From the NCBI GenBank assembly GCA_916613615.1, contig OU744728.1, positions 28,351,450 through 28,415,449 on the forward strand: a stretch of DNA of 64,000 nt, read 5' to 3'. The stretch is from Steromphala cineraria (Eukaryota > Mollusca > Gastropoda > Trochida > Trochidae). A program made the translations under genes and the position numbers. The notes beneath the pieces were generated by a model, which searched no databases, had not been told where the DNA came from, and saw only the letters and a list, made by a program, of their open reading frames with translations. Positions 12,641 to 23,403 of this stretch are shown in pieces. The stretch's first letter is position 1, and each line of letters begins with the position of its first letter.

Positions 12641-13690
12641 TGTGTGTAGTAAGTATGTCAACAGAAGCGAATACCTTCATGGAGTTCAGTACTTGTATGG
12701 CTATCAGCTGACAATACCGAGATATGCATCGTCATCCTAAGTACCTTTCAGCTTTTGAATTTCGATTAGAACAAAATGTCACTTGTGTATACCATATATT
12801 TTAAAAAGAAGTATGTATATCTTTATGCGTAGTCCTGCTTCGTGACTGTGAATTAGAATGTATCGAACAAAATGTCACTTGTGTATACCATATATGTTAA
12901 AAAGAAGTATGTATATCTTTAAGCATAGTCCTGCTTCGTGACTGTGAATTATTTTAAAGTATTTTATGCAGTCTATTGGTCCTCATTCAACGAGTCTAGA
13001 GTTGGCCAAAAAGTGCCTTAAAATAAAATAGCATTGAATAAGGTTCAATATATATTTTCAATATTTCATTGCCTACATTTTAGTCTACCTTCAAACAGTT
13101 CATGTTCTAGTATGATCATCAGCTGACATTACCGAGGAAGGTATTTATCTTATTTTAATAAGTATAATCAATCTTTTGAATTTCAATCAGAACTAAATAT
13201 CACGTGAGTATACATGTAAACAGAAGCATGTATACCTTTATACATAGTCATGCTACAAAGGTAAGTATTTATTAGGAGCCTTTTATACAGTCTAGGTCCT
13301 TAATCAAGACGAGAGTTGACTGAAATTAAAAGCCTAAATAGAATACAATTAAATAAGGTTTAGTTATTATTTTAAATAAGTTATTTTCTAAATATTAGGC
13401 TACCTTCAAACAGTTCATGTATTTGAAATTGTATGGCCACAAGCTGACATTACCGAGGAAATGATCGTAATGACCTATCTTGAATTGCACCAGTAGGCAA
13501 CGCTACCCACATAATCCAGCTTGATGATTAAATAAGGTATAATAATATTAAAATATACCAAAATTTTAATTCTAGACTAACTAAATATAGTATATATACA
13601 GTTCATGTACATGTATGGCCACCAAATGACATTACTAAGGAATGTATCGTAATGACCTATCTTTATCACCGCCCATCCTAATTAATCTCT
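12641..13690. repeat. Decayed tandem array with a recent 96-bp duplication
   Basis: Four diverged units share a CAGTTCATGT or GTTCAGTACTTGTATGG opening followed by a CAGCTGACATTACCGAGGAA-like string (near 12680, 13097, 13408 and 13599). Within the first unit a 96-base segment is present twice in a row (starts 12769 and 12865, both opening GAACAAAATGTCACTTG) with only a few differences. No protein is encoded. Confidence 0.7.
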
Positions 13691-14046
13691 ATGTTGACCG
13701 ACAACGGTAGGCAGTCATGGGTCGTTACGAATAAGTAAATATAGACTCCATCGGGTCAAGCTGGGTCACGCCTCGACTTGAGCTATGCATGTTATACAAT
13801 AATCTTAGAGATAATCATCAAGTTAGTCTCTTATCAGGACCCCGAAGCCACAAAAACTAACGGAGCCTTCTCAATTCTCAAATGTCTAGAAAATGTTGGC
13901 AAGTCTAGTTGTCTTAGCCTCAGAACTTTAGTATTTTCTGGGCTTCTTTTTCTTATATTTCAAAAACAAATATCTTTTTTTTCATGAATTGATGTTAGTT
14001 TATCATCAGTAAACGTCAAACGTTATTGATGACATCCCTCCCTTAT

Positions 14047-14167
14047 CAATCTCATTCAAATAAGATCGAAACTTATCACTCGTCCATCGCTTCGGAATTC
14101 GGTTCTTGAGCGAAAGAAACGCAGCGAGGGACGCGTGATAAGTTTCGATCTGATTTGAATGAGATTG
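14047..14167. repeat. Foldback: 33-nt arms, one mismatch
   Basis: The left arm at 14047-14079 (CAATCTCATTC..ACTTATCAC) and right arm at 14135-14167 (GTGATAAGT..GAATGAGATTG) are reverse complements with a single mismatch, around a 55-base GC-richer loop. It could be a small foldback transposon or the remains of an inverted duplication. I see no target-site duplication that decides. Confidence 0.75.
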
Positions 14168-14424
14168 TTCCCTTATTGGCTACCATTAGAAAGTTTTTAA
14201 GACATCGAAGCATGATTTTTATTTGAATTTAGGGGGTTTTAAGGAAAAGAAAATGGATGTCACCAAGACAAATGTTTCAATCAAGACAAGGCTAGTTTAA
14301 CTGAACGAACAGAAAGGTTTTAAAGTTTTACCTGAATAAATTTCAAACTCGATAAAGAGATATTCACACTGAAATGGCCGCATGTTGTTTTCGCTTAATG
14401 CGTGAAACCTTTTCATGCTACTAC

Positions 14425-14596
14425 CAGTGTATAAAATATAGCCCGTCCGCCAGTCCTTGACTGGCTACTTTTTGCCAGAACTGGTTACTTTTTGGTCAGG
14501 ACTGGTAACTTTTTCAATTTTTTACTTTTTTTCCCCTTAGGAATTGACCAATTAATTTTCAGGACAGGCTAGGTTTCAAATCTATTTTATACACTG
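14425..14596 (+). mobile_element. 172-bp CAGTG..CACTG element, 7-bp TSD (copy 1)
   Basis: The element runs from CAGTGTATAAAATA to TATTTTATACACTG, short inverted termini, and is flanked on both sides by CTACTAC (14418-14424 and 14597-14603). The body carries the motifs CCGTCCGCCAGTCC, GTTACTTTTTGG and AATTGACCAATTAATTTTC. A reverse-oriented relative sits at 63040-63212 and a 5'-truncated piece at 20603-20697. CAGTG termini resemble hAT elements, but hAT elements normally make 8-bp duplications, so I leave the superfamily open. Confidence 0.8.
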
Positions 14597-14726
14597 CTAC
14601 TACACATCATGGGTCTTTTAATTAGATGTTTTGCCCTCTGATTGACATAGATTTTTCATACACTTACGTACATGAGGGAGGGGGAAACATGGAATAAATA
14701 AGTAAAAACGCCCAATGCGGCTTTAA

Positions 14727-15081
14727 AGGGGCAGTAGCACGTTTTTTGATAATTTTATATTTTAAAAGTTGCACTTATAATTGTAAGTCAATGCCTAATG
14801 TATTATATTGACAGTGTCAACAATAACATTACACAAGCCAATCACCCATAGTCAGAGGACAAAGTATGAGGATTCACATAAAATCCATTGGCGGCCATTT
14901 TTGTGTGAACACCTTTAATTCATTTTTGTAAGAAAAAGGAATCGCATGGCTGAACCTTACGTTATATATTTGAATTATTACTGCTCCATTTAGTTTAAAT
15001 ACATTGTCTTTCATTTGGAACCATTTATTTTCATTTTCCTGACATCACCTAATATTCCCCCTAAAACGTGCTACTGCCCCT
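14727..15081. mobile_element. TTAA-flanked MITE, family A, copy 1
   Basis: A 355-bp element with inverted termini AGGGGCAGTAGCACGTTTT and its complement ending CTACTGCCCCT, flanked by TTAA on both sides (14723-14726 and 15082-15085). TTAA target duplication is typical of piggyBac and Kolobok-type transposons. It has no coding capacity. The body includes GGCGGCCATTTTTGTGTGAA, shared with the other copies. Confidence 0.85.
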
Positions 15082-15767
15082 TTAAGTGAGAGGCTTTTGG
15101 TAAGTATAATTAAGCATTTCTCTTACAGAGCAAACAGAGGGCAAACCGTTATTGTCCTATCTACCTGGTTCGTCTTCTAAGAAACAAAAACGTTTTAGGG
15201 TAATGCATTTTTTAGAAATAAGATTGTGAACTGTGTACACATCAACTGAAGGACAAAGTTTTCAAAATGATGTGAATCATGTAACGATTTTGACTGTCAT
15301 ACTATTCTACACTGTGAACAGTTTATGTACAACAGAAATCAGTTATTTTCCAAACTTTTTTCGATGTTGATGTATATGTACAAATTGAACTACTAACAGA
15401 AGATGAAATGCTCTCTCTTTTTTCTGGAGGAGAATTACCTATAAATAACCAAATAGATGAAATGCCATGGAGATGTATGATCATCCTTTACAGTAAATAC
15501 CTATATTCCTTGTCCTCCTTGCTCAAGTGTCCATATTAGATATTTTTCTTGACTTTGCTTTGTACATATCATTTTCTGTGGACATGTTATAATTATGTGA
15601 TGTAAATTGATATATGTACAATGATCTTCGGATTGATATCTGGAGGAAATAAAGAGATTCATTCATTATGAATTAAAAAACAAATATTTGAACTGTTTTG
15701 AATGAATTCTCACAAAAATGATGCTTTGAAACCGTTTATACCGTGAAAATCACAGCTTTCTCTTTAA

Positions 15768-16123
15768 AGTGGCAGTAGCACGTTTTTTGATAATTTTATA
15801 TTTCAAAATGTTTACTGATAATTGTAAGTTAATGCTAAATGTATTATTTTAACAGTGTCAAAAATCTCATTACACAAGCCAATCATCCATAGTCAGAGAA
15901 CAAAGTATGAAGATTCTCCTAAAATCCATTGGCGGCCATTTTGTGTGAACACCTTTAATTAATTTTGTGTAAGAAAAAGCAATCGCATGGCTAAACTTTA
16001 CGTTATATATTTGAATTATTACTGCTCCATTTAGTTTAAATACATTATCTTTCAATTTGAAACATTTATTTTCATTTTCCTGACATCACCTTATATTCCC
16101 CCTTAAAACGTGCTACTGCTCCT
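15768..16123. mobile_element. TTAA-flanked MITE, family A, copy 2
   Basis: Same family and same orientation as the copy 1 kb upstream, 356 bp, with TTAA at 15764-15767 and 16124-16127. It differs by scattered substitutions (for example AGTGGCAG at the left end and CTACTGCTCCT at the right). The two inserts are separated by unrelated sequence, so they are two insertions rather than a tandem duplication. Confidence 0.85.
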
Positions 16124-16744
16124 TTAAATGGACAAAATGATATATTTTCATAGAAAATAAGCTATTATGTAACTAGCAGAATACTACGCCTACATTATGT
16201 GCAAGTATAGATTAATGTAACTGCAATGTACATGCAAGACATTACGTCTGTTAGGTTTGATAAGAAAAGTAAGATCAATGACTTTATCTATCAGGTCATA
16301 TTGTTTGAAAATACATTTATAGGGCTCGAAATTAAATTAAGTTGGCCCTGGACATGTGTTATGTAGGTAAAGTGGGCGTGGCGTCACATGTCGATGTCAG
16401 ATGACATAGCGCGTGATAACGCTAATGACGAGATAACGATACAAGATCAGTTTCACTCCAGTAGTATGTATCCTATGTAGACGACATTTTTACTCTTATA
16501 AATGTACAGATATACATAAATAATGATCAATGATCTTGGTACATATGCACAAAGCGATTTAAACAGAATAATCAATATGTACGTCAAGGTGAATGGTGAT
16601 TTTAAGTAAGGGAGAATTTTACGAAGTACTTCTCGTGCTTATATATGAAGATATGCCATACAGAGTGTTGTTATCTTTCATTCTTAAAGCCCCATATTCA
16701 AAGTGTAGTGAAGTTCAATATTTTTAAAAGTATTTTTACTGTAT

Positions 16745-17235
16745 TCATCATTGTATTTTTTTTTTTTTTTCGCAAAAATTTTAGACCAACCTACGGAAGA
16801 TCGGACCAAAATTTCATTAAATAGGAGACAATTTACCAAAAAACGTTAGTCGAAATGAAGGCGAATCAAGTGTGGTTATCTCACAATTTCCTTTCCCTAA
16901 ATATACGCTTGAAAGCCGTCTTTCTCGCGCACGACTAGAGTTTCTTTCCTTTTTTTTCCTAATCAGCCCAAGTTTATATCCATAGCACGCAATTGCGGTC
17001 ACTAAGACGCGGTGTAAATCCTACACACATAATGATTACGTCACCGAAATCGAGTTCGTAAACGCTATGGCACTTTTGCAGAGGGTATTGTACTTTGGAC
17101 GTCCATTGAAGTATTTTATTGTTAATTAACACATGTAAATAAGATCTGAATCTTTCGACGAAAGATTTTTCTACTGACTGGAGGTATGTCGAACTAAGAG
17201 CACGACAGTTTCGAAAACTTAAGAGACACATACCG
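16745..17235. repeat. Dispersed repeat B, about 480 bp, copy 1
   Basis: Read on the minus strand this matches 53155-53610 along most of its length. Shared segments include GTCGTGCGCGA, TTTCAAGCGTATATTTAG, ACCACACTTGATTCG, GGTAAATT.TCTCCTATTT, TTTTGGTCCGAT and GGTGACGTAATCATTATG or a close variant. No transposase or reverse-transcriptase motif is visible. I cannot fix the ends or class. Confidence 0.7.
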
Positions 17236-17302
17236 ACAGCATTTACGTACGACCATATAAGGTTAGGCGTCTTGCAACCCTATTGGCACTAAACTAGCTT
17301 AA

Positions 17303-17480
17303 AGGGACACTACTATCGGGGTATTTTTGTGGAAACGAAATTCGTTTGTGTGCCCTTTCTTTCCAGTTGCCACATATAAATCAACGAATATGTTAACCCT
17401 TGTTTTAATCATGTACTTTAGGCATTATAAACTGCATTGAATTTCGTTTTCTCATTATATACCCCGATAGGACTGTCCCT
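17303..17480. mobile_element. TTAA-flanked MITE, family C, copy 1
   Basis: A 178-bp element with inverted termini of the form AGGGACA.T.CTATCGGGGT and its complement ATACCCCGATAGGACTGTCC, flanked by TTAA (17299-17302 and 17481-17484). The family differs in sequence from family A but uses the same TTAA target, so both may be mobilised by related transposases. Confidence 0.85.
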
Positions 17481-17484
17481 TTAA

Positions 17485-19685
17485 GGTCCTCAGTGTAACA
17501 TTGATTGGCATCTTACGATCTCCTTCCAATAACTTCGTTAGTCTTATGCAACATAATTAGATCATCACTAAGACGATTGAGCTCCATCGACAAATATAGA
17601 TTTAGATTTTGACTTACGTTCGAAGGCAATGGGCCTTGGGCCAAATAATTACAAAAATTTGTTAGCCATAAGATAAGTACTAATTGTATGGATCGATCGG
17701 TAGACTAACTCATTGACTAACAATATATTGTATACACGATACAAGTTTCACAGAAAAGCAAAATTTTTCTTAGTTAAAACATAGGGTCGGTAGACTTACT
17801 CATGGACTAACGACGAACTGTTTCGAAAAAGTCAAATTAAGAAAATTCTAGGAGCCAAATATACTAACGGTATGGTTTTGTAGACGCTATACTCGTAGAC
17901 CAACAACTAACTGTATATAAACGAAAATAATTTCGAAAATGTAGGACCAAATTAACAAAAATCTTTTAGCCCTACGATAACTTACAAATACTATGGAATG
18001 GCAGATAAACAGGAGAAAGAAGGAAGTACATCCCAGATTGTTTAAATTATCTAATAATAACAATAACACATATTTGCAGTAGTTTGAATCAAATAATTGG
18101 TGCCTGGTTTATGTTTTGCTAAAATGTCTTTGTTTAATGTAGCCAGGGTTAAGAAATAGAATTTAGACTATCATGTTGTCAATGTGTGCAAAACTAGGCA
18201 CGTTTATTGATTTTCACATAGAATATGTCTTCCTTGTTAATAACCGCTTACATTATTTAAAAATTCAATGTTTAACAAGTTTTAACATAAAATTATATTT
18301 TTCAAATTTGCTTTGTTTTGAAACACTTAAAAGTATCCATTGGACGATGACTTAATTCTTGTTATTATCTGTTGAAGAATACGAAATACAAAAACTCAAA
18401 GTATTTAAAAAAATTAAAGTCTTACATATGATAAAATCAAATATGTTCTTTCTTTCATCTGTCTGTTAAGATTAATTGATTTTAAACCTTATATTAATAT
18501 ACAAAGTAAGATAGTTTCTAGGAAATGGGGCATGGGTCTGGAAGACCATTTACATCCTTCCTCAGCCAGTTTGAACCTGAAATGTGGGTCATTTCCTATA
18601 ATGGGCCCAGTGACCGCAAAATCAGGAAGTTCAAGGTACTAATAGCTGCCATGCATATTCGGCGTGGACGTATATTCATGTAAACTAATGTAACTATATA
18701 ACTAAACATATGAATCCAGTGAAGTTTGAAAGCTTCAATCTTCTTTACAATTAAAGGATTTATATGAAATTGAACATAGAAAAAATAAATTTTTAATTTT
18801 TAATTATATTTTTGGAAAAAAATTTCGTTTGACATAAAGCATGATTATAACTGGATTTTACAGATTGCTACCACAAAACAATTTGAAGCTCATAGGCTTA
18901 TATGACTTCAGTTGTTTTTTGGCTGTGTATGTTTGCAACATGTCTGTATTATGTATTATGACGTTTGAAATAAGTTCTTTAGAATAAAAGAATTTTCGAG
19001 ATCCAAATAGAAAAAAATCCCATTACAATTGAAGCATTTGAATCCTTTTATGACATTTTGCATTTTGATTTTCATAAAGAATAATTATTGCTGACTGATT
19101 GATTATTACTCACAAATACCTATATTGCTATGTGATAAAAACTCTCAGGCTGATGTTTGGGTCTCGGGTTGAGATAGGATTATGAAAACAACAATATGAT
19201 ATTACATGAAATATGTGATATTGGATTTTAAACCATTTTATGAATACTTTAATTAGAGAATATGATAAAGAAACCACATATCATCTGAACGATTTTATAT
19301 TGAATACACACCATTTTAAGGATTATTTCAATAGAAGGTTATGATAGGTAAACGCCCATTTAATACTATTAGCCAACCTCATGTAAAAATGTCGATTTGT
19401 GATTGGTCCACGTGACGCTGATTAAATACTGATATCAACCTCTTTAGCGGGGTGATAACTTATTTATAAACTCCTGAAAAAAACCGTGCAGATTGAGCGT
19501 CCTGAAATGTACATGTGTCCTGAAATGTACAATACATGTAACCTCCAACACATCAAGGTTTCTTTTATCAACCGATATGTAGCTTTGAACAAACTAAATG
19601 TATAGTCAAAGCGCTTGTGCAGTTTTTCAACTCTTTTATTTTCATGTTTATGCGTTTTGTTCAAACATTCGGTAAGGTAAATTCG
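17485..19685. other. Intergenic, no gene seen
   Basis: AT-rich. A short direct repeat, GTCCTGAAATGTACA, occurs at 19499 and 19518. The passage at 18520-18660 is less AT-rich but has no frame that I recognise. Confidence 0.4.
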
Positions 19686-19814
19686 TTATATCATTCAGAC
19701 GAGGCGCCATATGGATATACCAGCCTCTCGCTTGGTGTTATGCAAATCGTCTCGTCGCATAACACCAAGCTAGAGACTGATATAAACCTATTTCCCCTCG
19801 TTTGAATGATATAA
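19686..19814. repeat. Inverted repeat / foldback
   Basis: The outer arms, TTATATCATTCAGACGAGG (from 19686) and CGTTTGAATGATATAA (to 19814), and the inner arms, GCTTGGTGTTATGC (19730-19743) and GCATAACACCAAGC (19757-19770), nest to form an extended imperfect hairpin of about 130 bases. It is probably a small foldback element. Confidence 0.7.
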
Positions 19815-22800
19815 CATATAATCTACACACAGAATATCTTACATAGGTTTGTGATAGAGGCCCCTAATCGGTAAGAGAACATTTGAGATTAGATTTTAAA
19901 TCAATCAAGATTATTTCAATCAATTGATATTTTTCAGGAGAACGTCCACAGCATAATCTGTTTGTATATTTTGTTTACTGTGAAACCAGTTAGCACTTGC
20001 TGTGTGTGGCGGAACAGGAGCAAATTTTCTGATGTTCTAGTTACATAAGCTCTTAAAAAGTCCGATAATACATGCCATTTAGTATTACTTTTGGGTTGTT
20101 CAAGTATTGCGTTATTAAGAAAATAACCACATTGTACATGCCATAATTAACATCTAAAACGAACCATTTTGAACTTCAAATAGAAATAAAATGCTTCTAA
20201 GGCATTTAAATCAAGCATCCCGGTGGTTTTATAATAAAAACATAGTCTCGATGTCAAAATGTTCTAAAACCGCTCGAATCTTGTTCTCCTTTTATAACCT
20301 TTTTCTCCTTTTATAAAGGTCACGGGAGAAAGTTTACACCTGGGTTGGTTTTTCATATATATGATGTTATACAATACAAATATTTCAAATACATGAGATT
20401 CATCATCATACAAAGAATACTGTTTAGGATTATTGTTGTTTATTTTACAAAAATGTTTTCAATAAATATATCTTTCAAAATTCCTTTGATTTTACATAAT
20501 TGTTTATAGACACATATGTTAAAATATAAAAATGAGCCTTATTCTTCACACATTTACAACTTTCAGGTGTCATTTTGGTGTAAATTAAGATTTTAAAGTT
20601 TTTGAAAATTTACCAGTCCTGGCCTAAAAAGTAACTAGTCCTGGCAAAACATAGCCAGTGTAAGGACTTGCGGACGGGTTAATTATATTCTAAACACTGG
20701 TAAATACTTAGTGGAAGTTGTACATAGAATTACAGAAATCCAACCTAACAAAGTATGAAAAAGTATTTGGACAGCAACAAATTGATAAAAAAAATAATTA
20801 CCAAACATTTAAAACTACTAGCACTTTTTGGTCACTAAAACGAGCCTTTTATTATTGCAAATTTGAAGAGAATGCATTTCCAAGAAAAGGACAGATCCTT
20901 CAACATCAGCCACAGAAACTAATTTATAAAAGTATTTCTATTCAGCACAATGAAGTCAAGATCTCTACCCTACCTTCTTGTCTTGTGATTTGTTACTGGT
21001 AGGATAATATCAATGCAATATACAAATCATGGAAATGATGAACATGTTTGTGACAAAGCCTCAGCAAGTCTAGTCTGTACCACGGCTGAGTTAGAGAGAG
21101 GGAGTTGACAGGTCTGGTATGGGGGACGGAGAGAGGGCTTGGGCTGAGGGCAGCAGAGTTGATCTTAGAGAGAGATAATGAGTATCATGTTACACCCCAA
21201 AATTACAACTTCCACAAAGTATAAACACAAAACATACACCACAAAATTCTTTCAAACCTCTGCCAATATGTTTTATTGTGATCGTGCGATAATGAAATGC
21301 ATCACATTCATTTTAGATATAAATCAGAAAGACGCTATGGTGTAAACTTTCTTTTGTACTTCAGTGTATTTTTTATTGTTCAAAAGCATTTGTGTTTACA
21401 GCAGAGAATACACTCGCTGGGAAAGGTCTAATATCTAAGAGACAAAACACTTTGAGTTGTATTACTCCTAAAGAATTGTTTATTGATTTAATTTCTCTTA
21501 AACTATACCAGGTACTCGAAGAGCGTTGTGCGTAGTTTACTTATCAACTCTACAACTATAGTCCGTCATCCAGAAATATGATTTATTTAAAGTTGGCATA
21601 TTAAAATCATAATGTTAATGATGATGCCGTAAATTTAGATTTAGTTTTATGTGGCAGTAAAAGCCTTTCAATTTTACAAAATCAGGTCATTTTCAAGGCA
21701 GTCCAGCAATAGATTTCTGTTGACTGCAGCATGTACATACTTACTTTTGTAAATATCTTTCTACCATTCCGTATTATACTATTTTCCATGTTTTCGTGTA
21801 TGTCACTATACATTTGTATATCTATCATTTTGTAAATACTTGGGAGAAGGTTACCTAAGTTGGATAACTTGTTCCTAATCCCTTTCTTCATTGAATAAAA
21901 TATGTTTTAACCAAAAATGTCATCCAGACCCTACAGCAAAAATATTTAATTGATGACCAACCAAGTCTAGAAAAGTATAGCAAGTCTAGATTGAAGTTAA
22001 AGCATCTTCTGGGCTCCATTTTGTTATAATACATGATGTGTTTAAAAAAAATGTCAATATTGAAATAAATACTTCTGAGACTAAGTGTTAGTCTACTACA
22101 ACTACACCAACACTTTAATGCAACGCCAAGAAAATCGCCATGTCCCGATATTCGCTTATTGTTTACACTTTGTCCTAATTTGTCATTGAATCATGTCACT
22201 TAAAAAAATTGAAGAAAGGCAGCAAAATACCGAACAAGTTTATCATCAAAAATCATTTTTCATTTCCTTTCCTTGCAAAATGTAGGTTTTTAACGTAATT
22301 GGACTTGATCATCACGTGTATATTACGTCATAGCATTTTCACGTAGTCACTTTTTATAATAATAATAATAATAATGGAGTAATTTATAGCATTGTGATGT
22401 CATTAATTGATGATGTAAAGCAATTATGATGTCATTACTTGATATATTATTTTTATTCCTCCAAAGATTACCGAAATGCTGATGGCAGGACATTGTTCAA
22501 AATCTATTATCAAAATTATATCTCCTATGATATATCGCTTTATCTACCACAAGCGATATCTCCTGTGAAACACACTATTGGATGATAAGCAATTCTACTT
22601 CACACAAAAATATATATGGTATTCGACGAGAAATGCCAATAATACCTAGATAGACTTACTTTCTTTTGTTTTTGTTTATTTGACTTCATTTTCAAAATTT
22701 AAAACATATAACAATAATCCAATTATTACGTCAGATTGTATATGTTCGATTGATAAAGATATACGATGTTGTGGTATGAATGAAAAAAACACAATATATA

Positions 22801-23040
22801 TCGCACGTGACAAATTGAAATAAATCTTGACTAAGGTGGGATTCGTTGGGTCAGGTATATGTCCATAAATAGGCATGTGTCCTATTTTACGCAGTATTTA
22901 TTAACAAAGATTTTTCTAACAGTTTCCACCAAATTATATGAATAAATGTCTAAAGTTAGTCAATACGTCGGATAATTGTGATTTTCTTTAGTGCATTACC
23001 GATATTTAGCGTAAAATTGAAATCCCTATCGGGCCAGCTG
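19815..23040. other. Intergenic, no gene seen
   Basis: Mostly AT-rich unique sequence with an (ATA)n run near 22356-22375 and the element fragment at 20603-20697. A 94-codon plus-strand frame at 20718-21002 begins right after that fragment and resembles no family. A purine-rich patch at 21095-21180 has no splice context. Confidence 0.4.
20603..20697 (-). mobile_element. Truncated copy of the CAGTG..CACTG element
   Basis: The right part matches the 63040-63212 element: CCAGTCCTGGCC, AAAAAGTAACTAGTCCTGGC, GGACTTGCGGACGGG and AACACTG in the same order. The left end is missing or decayed, so no target duplication can be read. Confidence 0.6.
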
Positions 23041-23085
23041 CCAAACATGGACCGTCGACGACCTCGCCACCAGTGAGTCACAAAT

Positions 23086-23095
23086 CCTTATATGG
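23086..23095. promoter_or_regulatory. CArG box (SRF site) in the cofilin promoter
   Basis: CCTTATATGG is a perfect CC(A/T)6GG serum response factor element. It lies 134 bases upstream of the proposed first splice donor (23229) of the cofilin gene. A CCAAT box (23140-23144) and a CACGTG E-box (23164-23169) follow. SRF with MRTF controlling actin-cytoskeleton genes, cofilin among them, is established in vertebrates; that it does so here is inferred from the motif and its position. Confidence 0.6.
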
Positions 23096-23169
23096 TTCGT
23101 GTGCGTTGCAATAATGGTATGCGATATGGATTTAAGCGACCAATCGTTGGTCAGAACTCAAACCACGTG

Positions 23170-23229
23170 TTCAGGGCGAGAACTGAGGGAGTCGGCTGTG
23201 AGACTCTTCTAGATTTAAGATCTTTTCAG
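23170..23229 (+). other. Probable 5' untranslated exon of the cofilin gene
   Basis: A splice donor CAG|GTACGA at 23229/23230 pairs with the acceptor TTTTAG at 23365-23370. The downstream exon opens at 23371, 33 bases before the start codon. The transcription start cannot be read; the left bound given is only a guess placed after the CCAAT and E-box motifs. Confidence 0.45.
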
Positions 23230-23403
23230 GTACGATATTGTGGACTTTCTTAACTATTTTACGTGATATTACGACTCTAAACACACACATATACATCTAA
23301 AATTGTTTATGTGAACTGTTTACTACGACAGGAGGATTGTTTGTTATAAAACTAGCATCTTTCGTTTTAGGTAGACTGTTACCGCCTCCAACAAAACTTC
23401 AAA

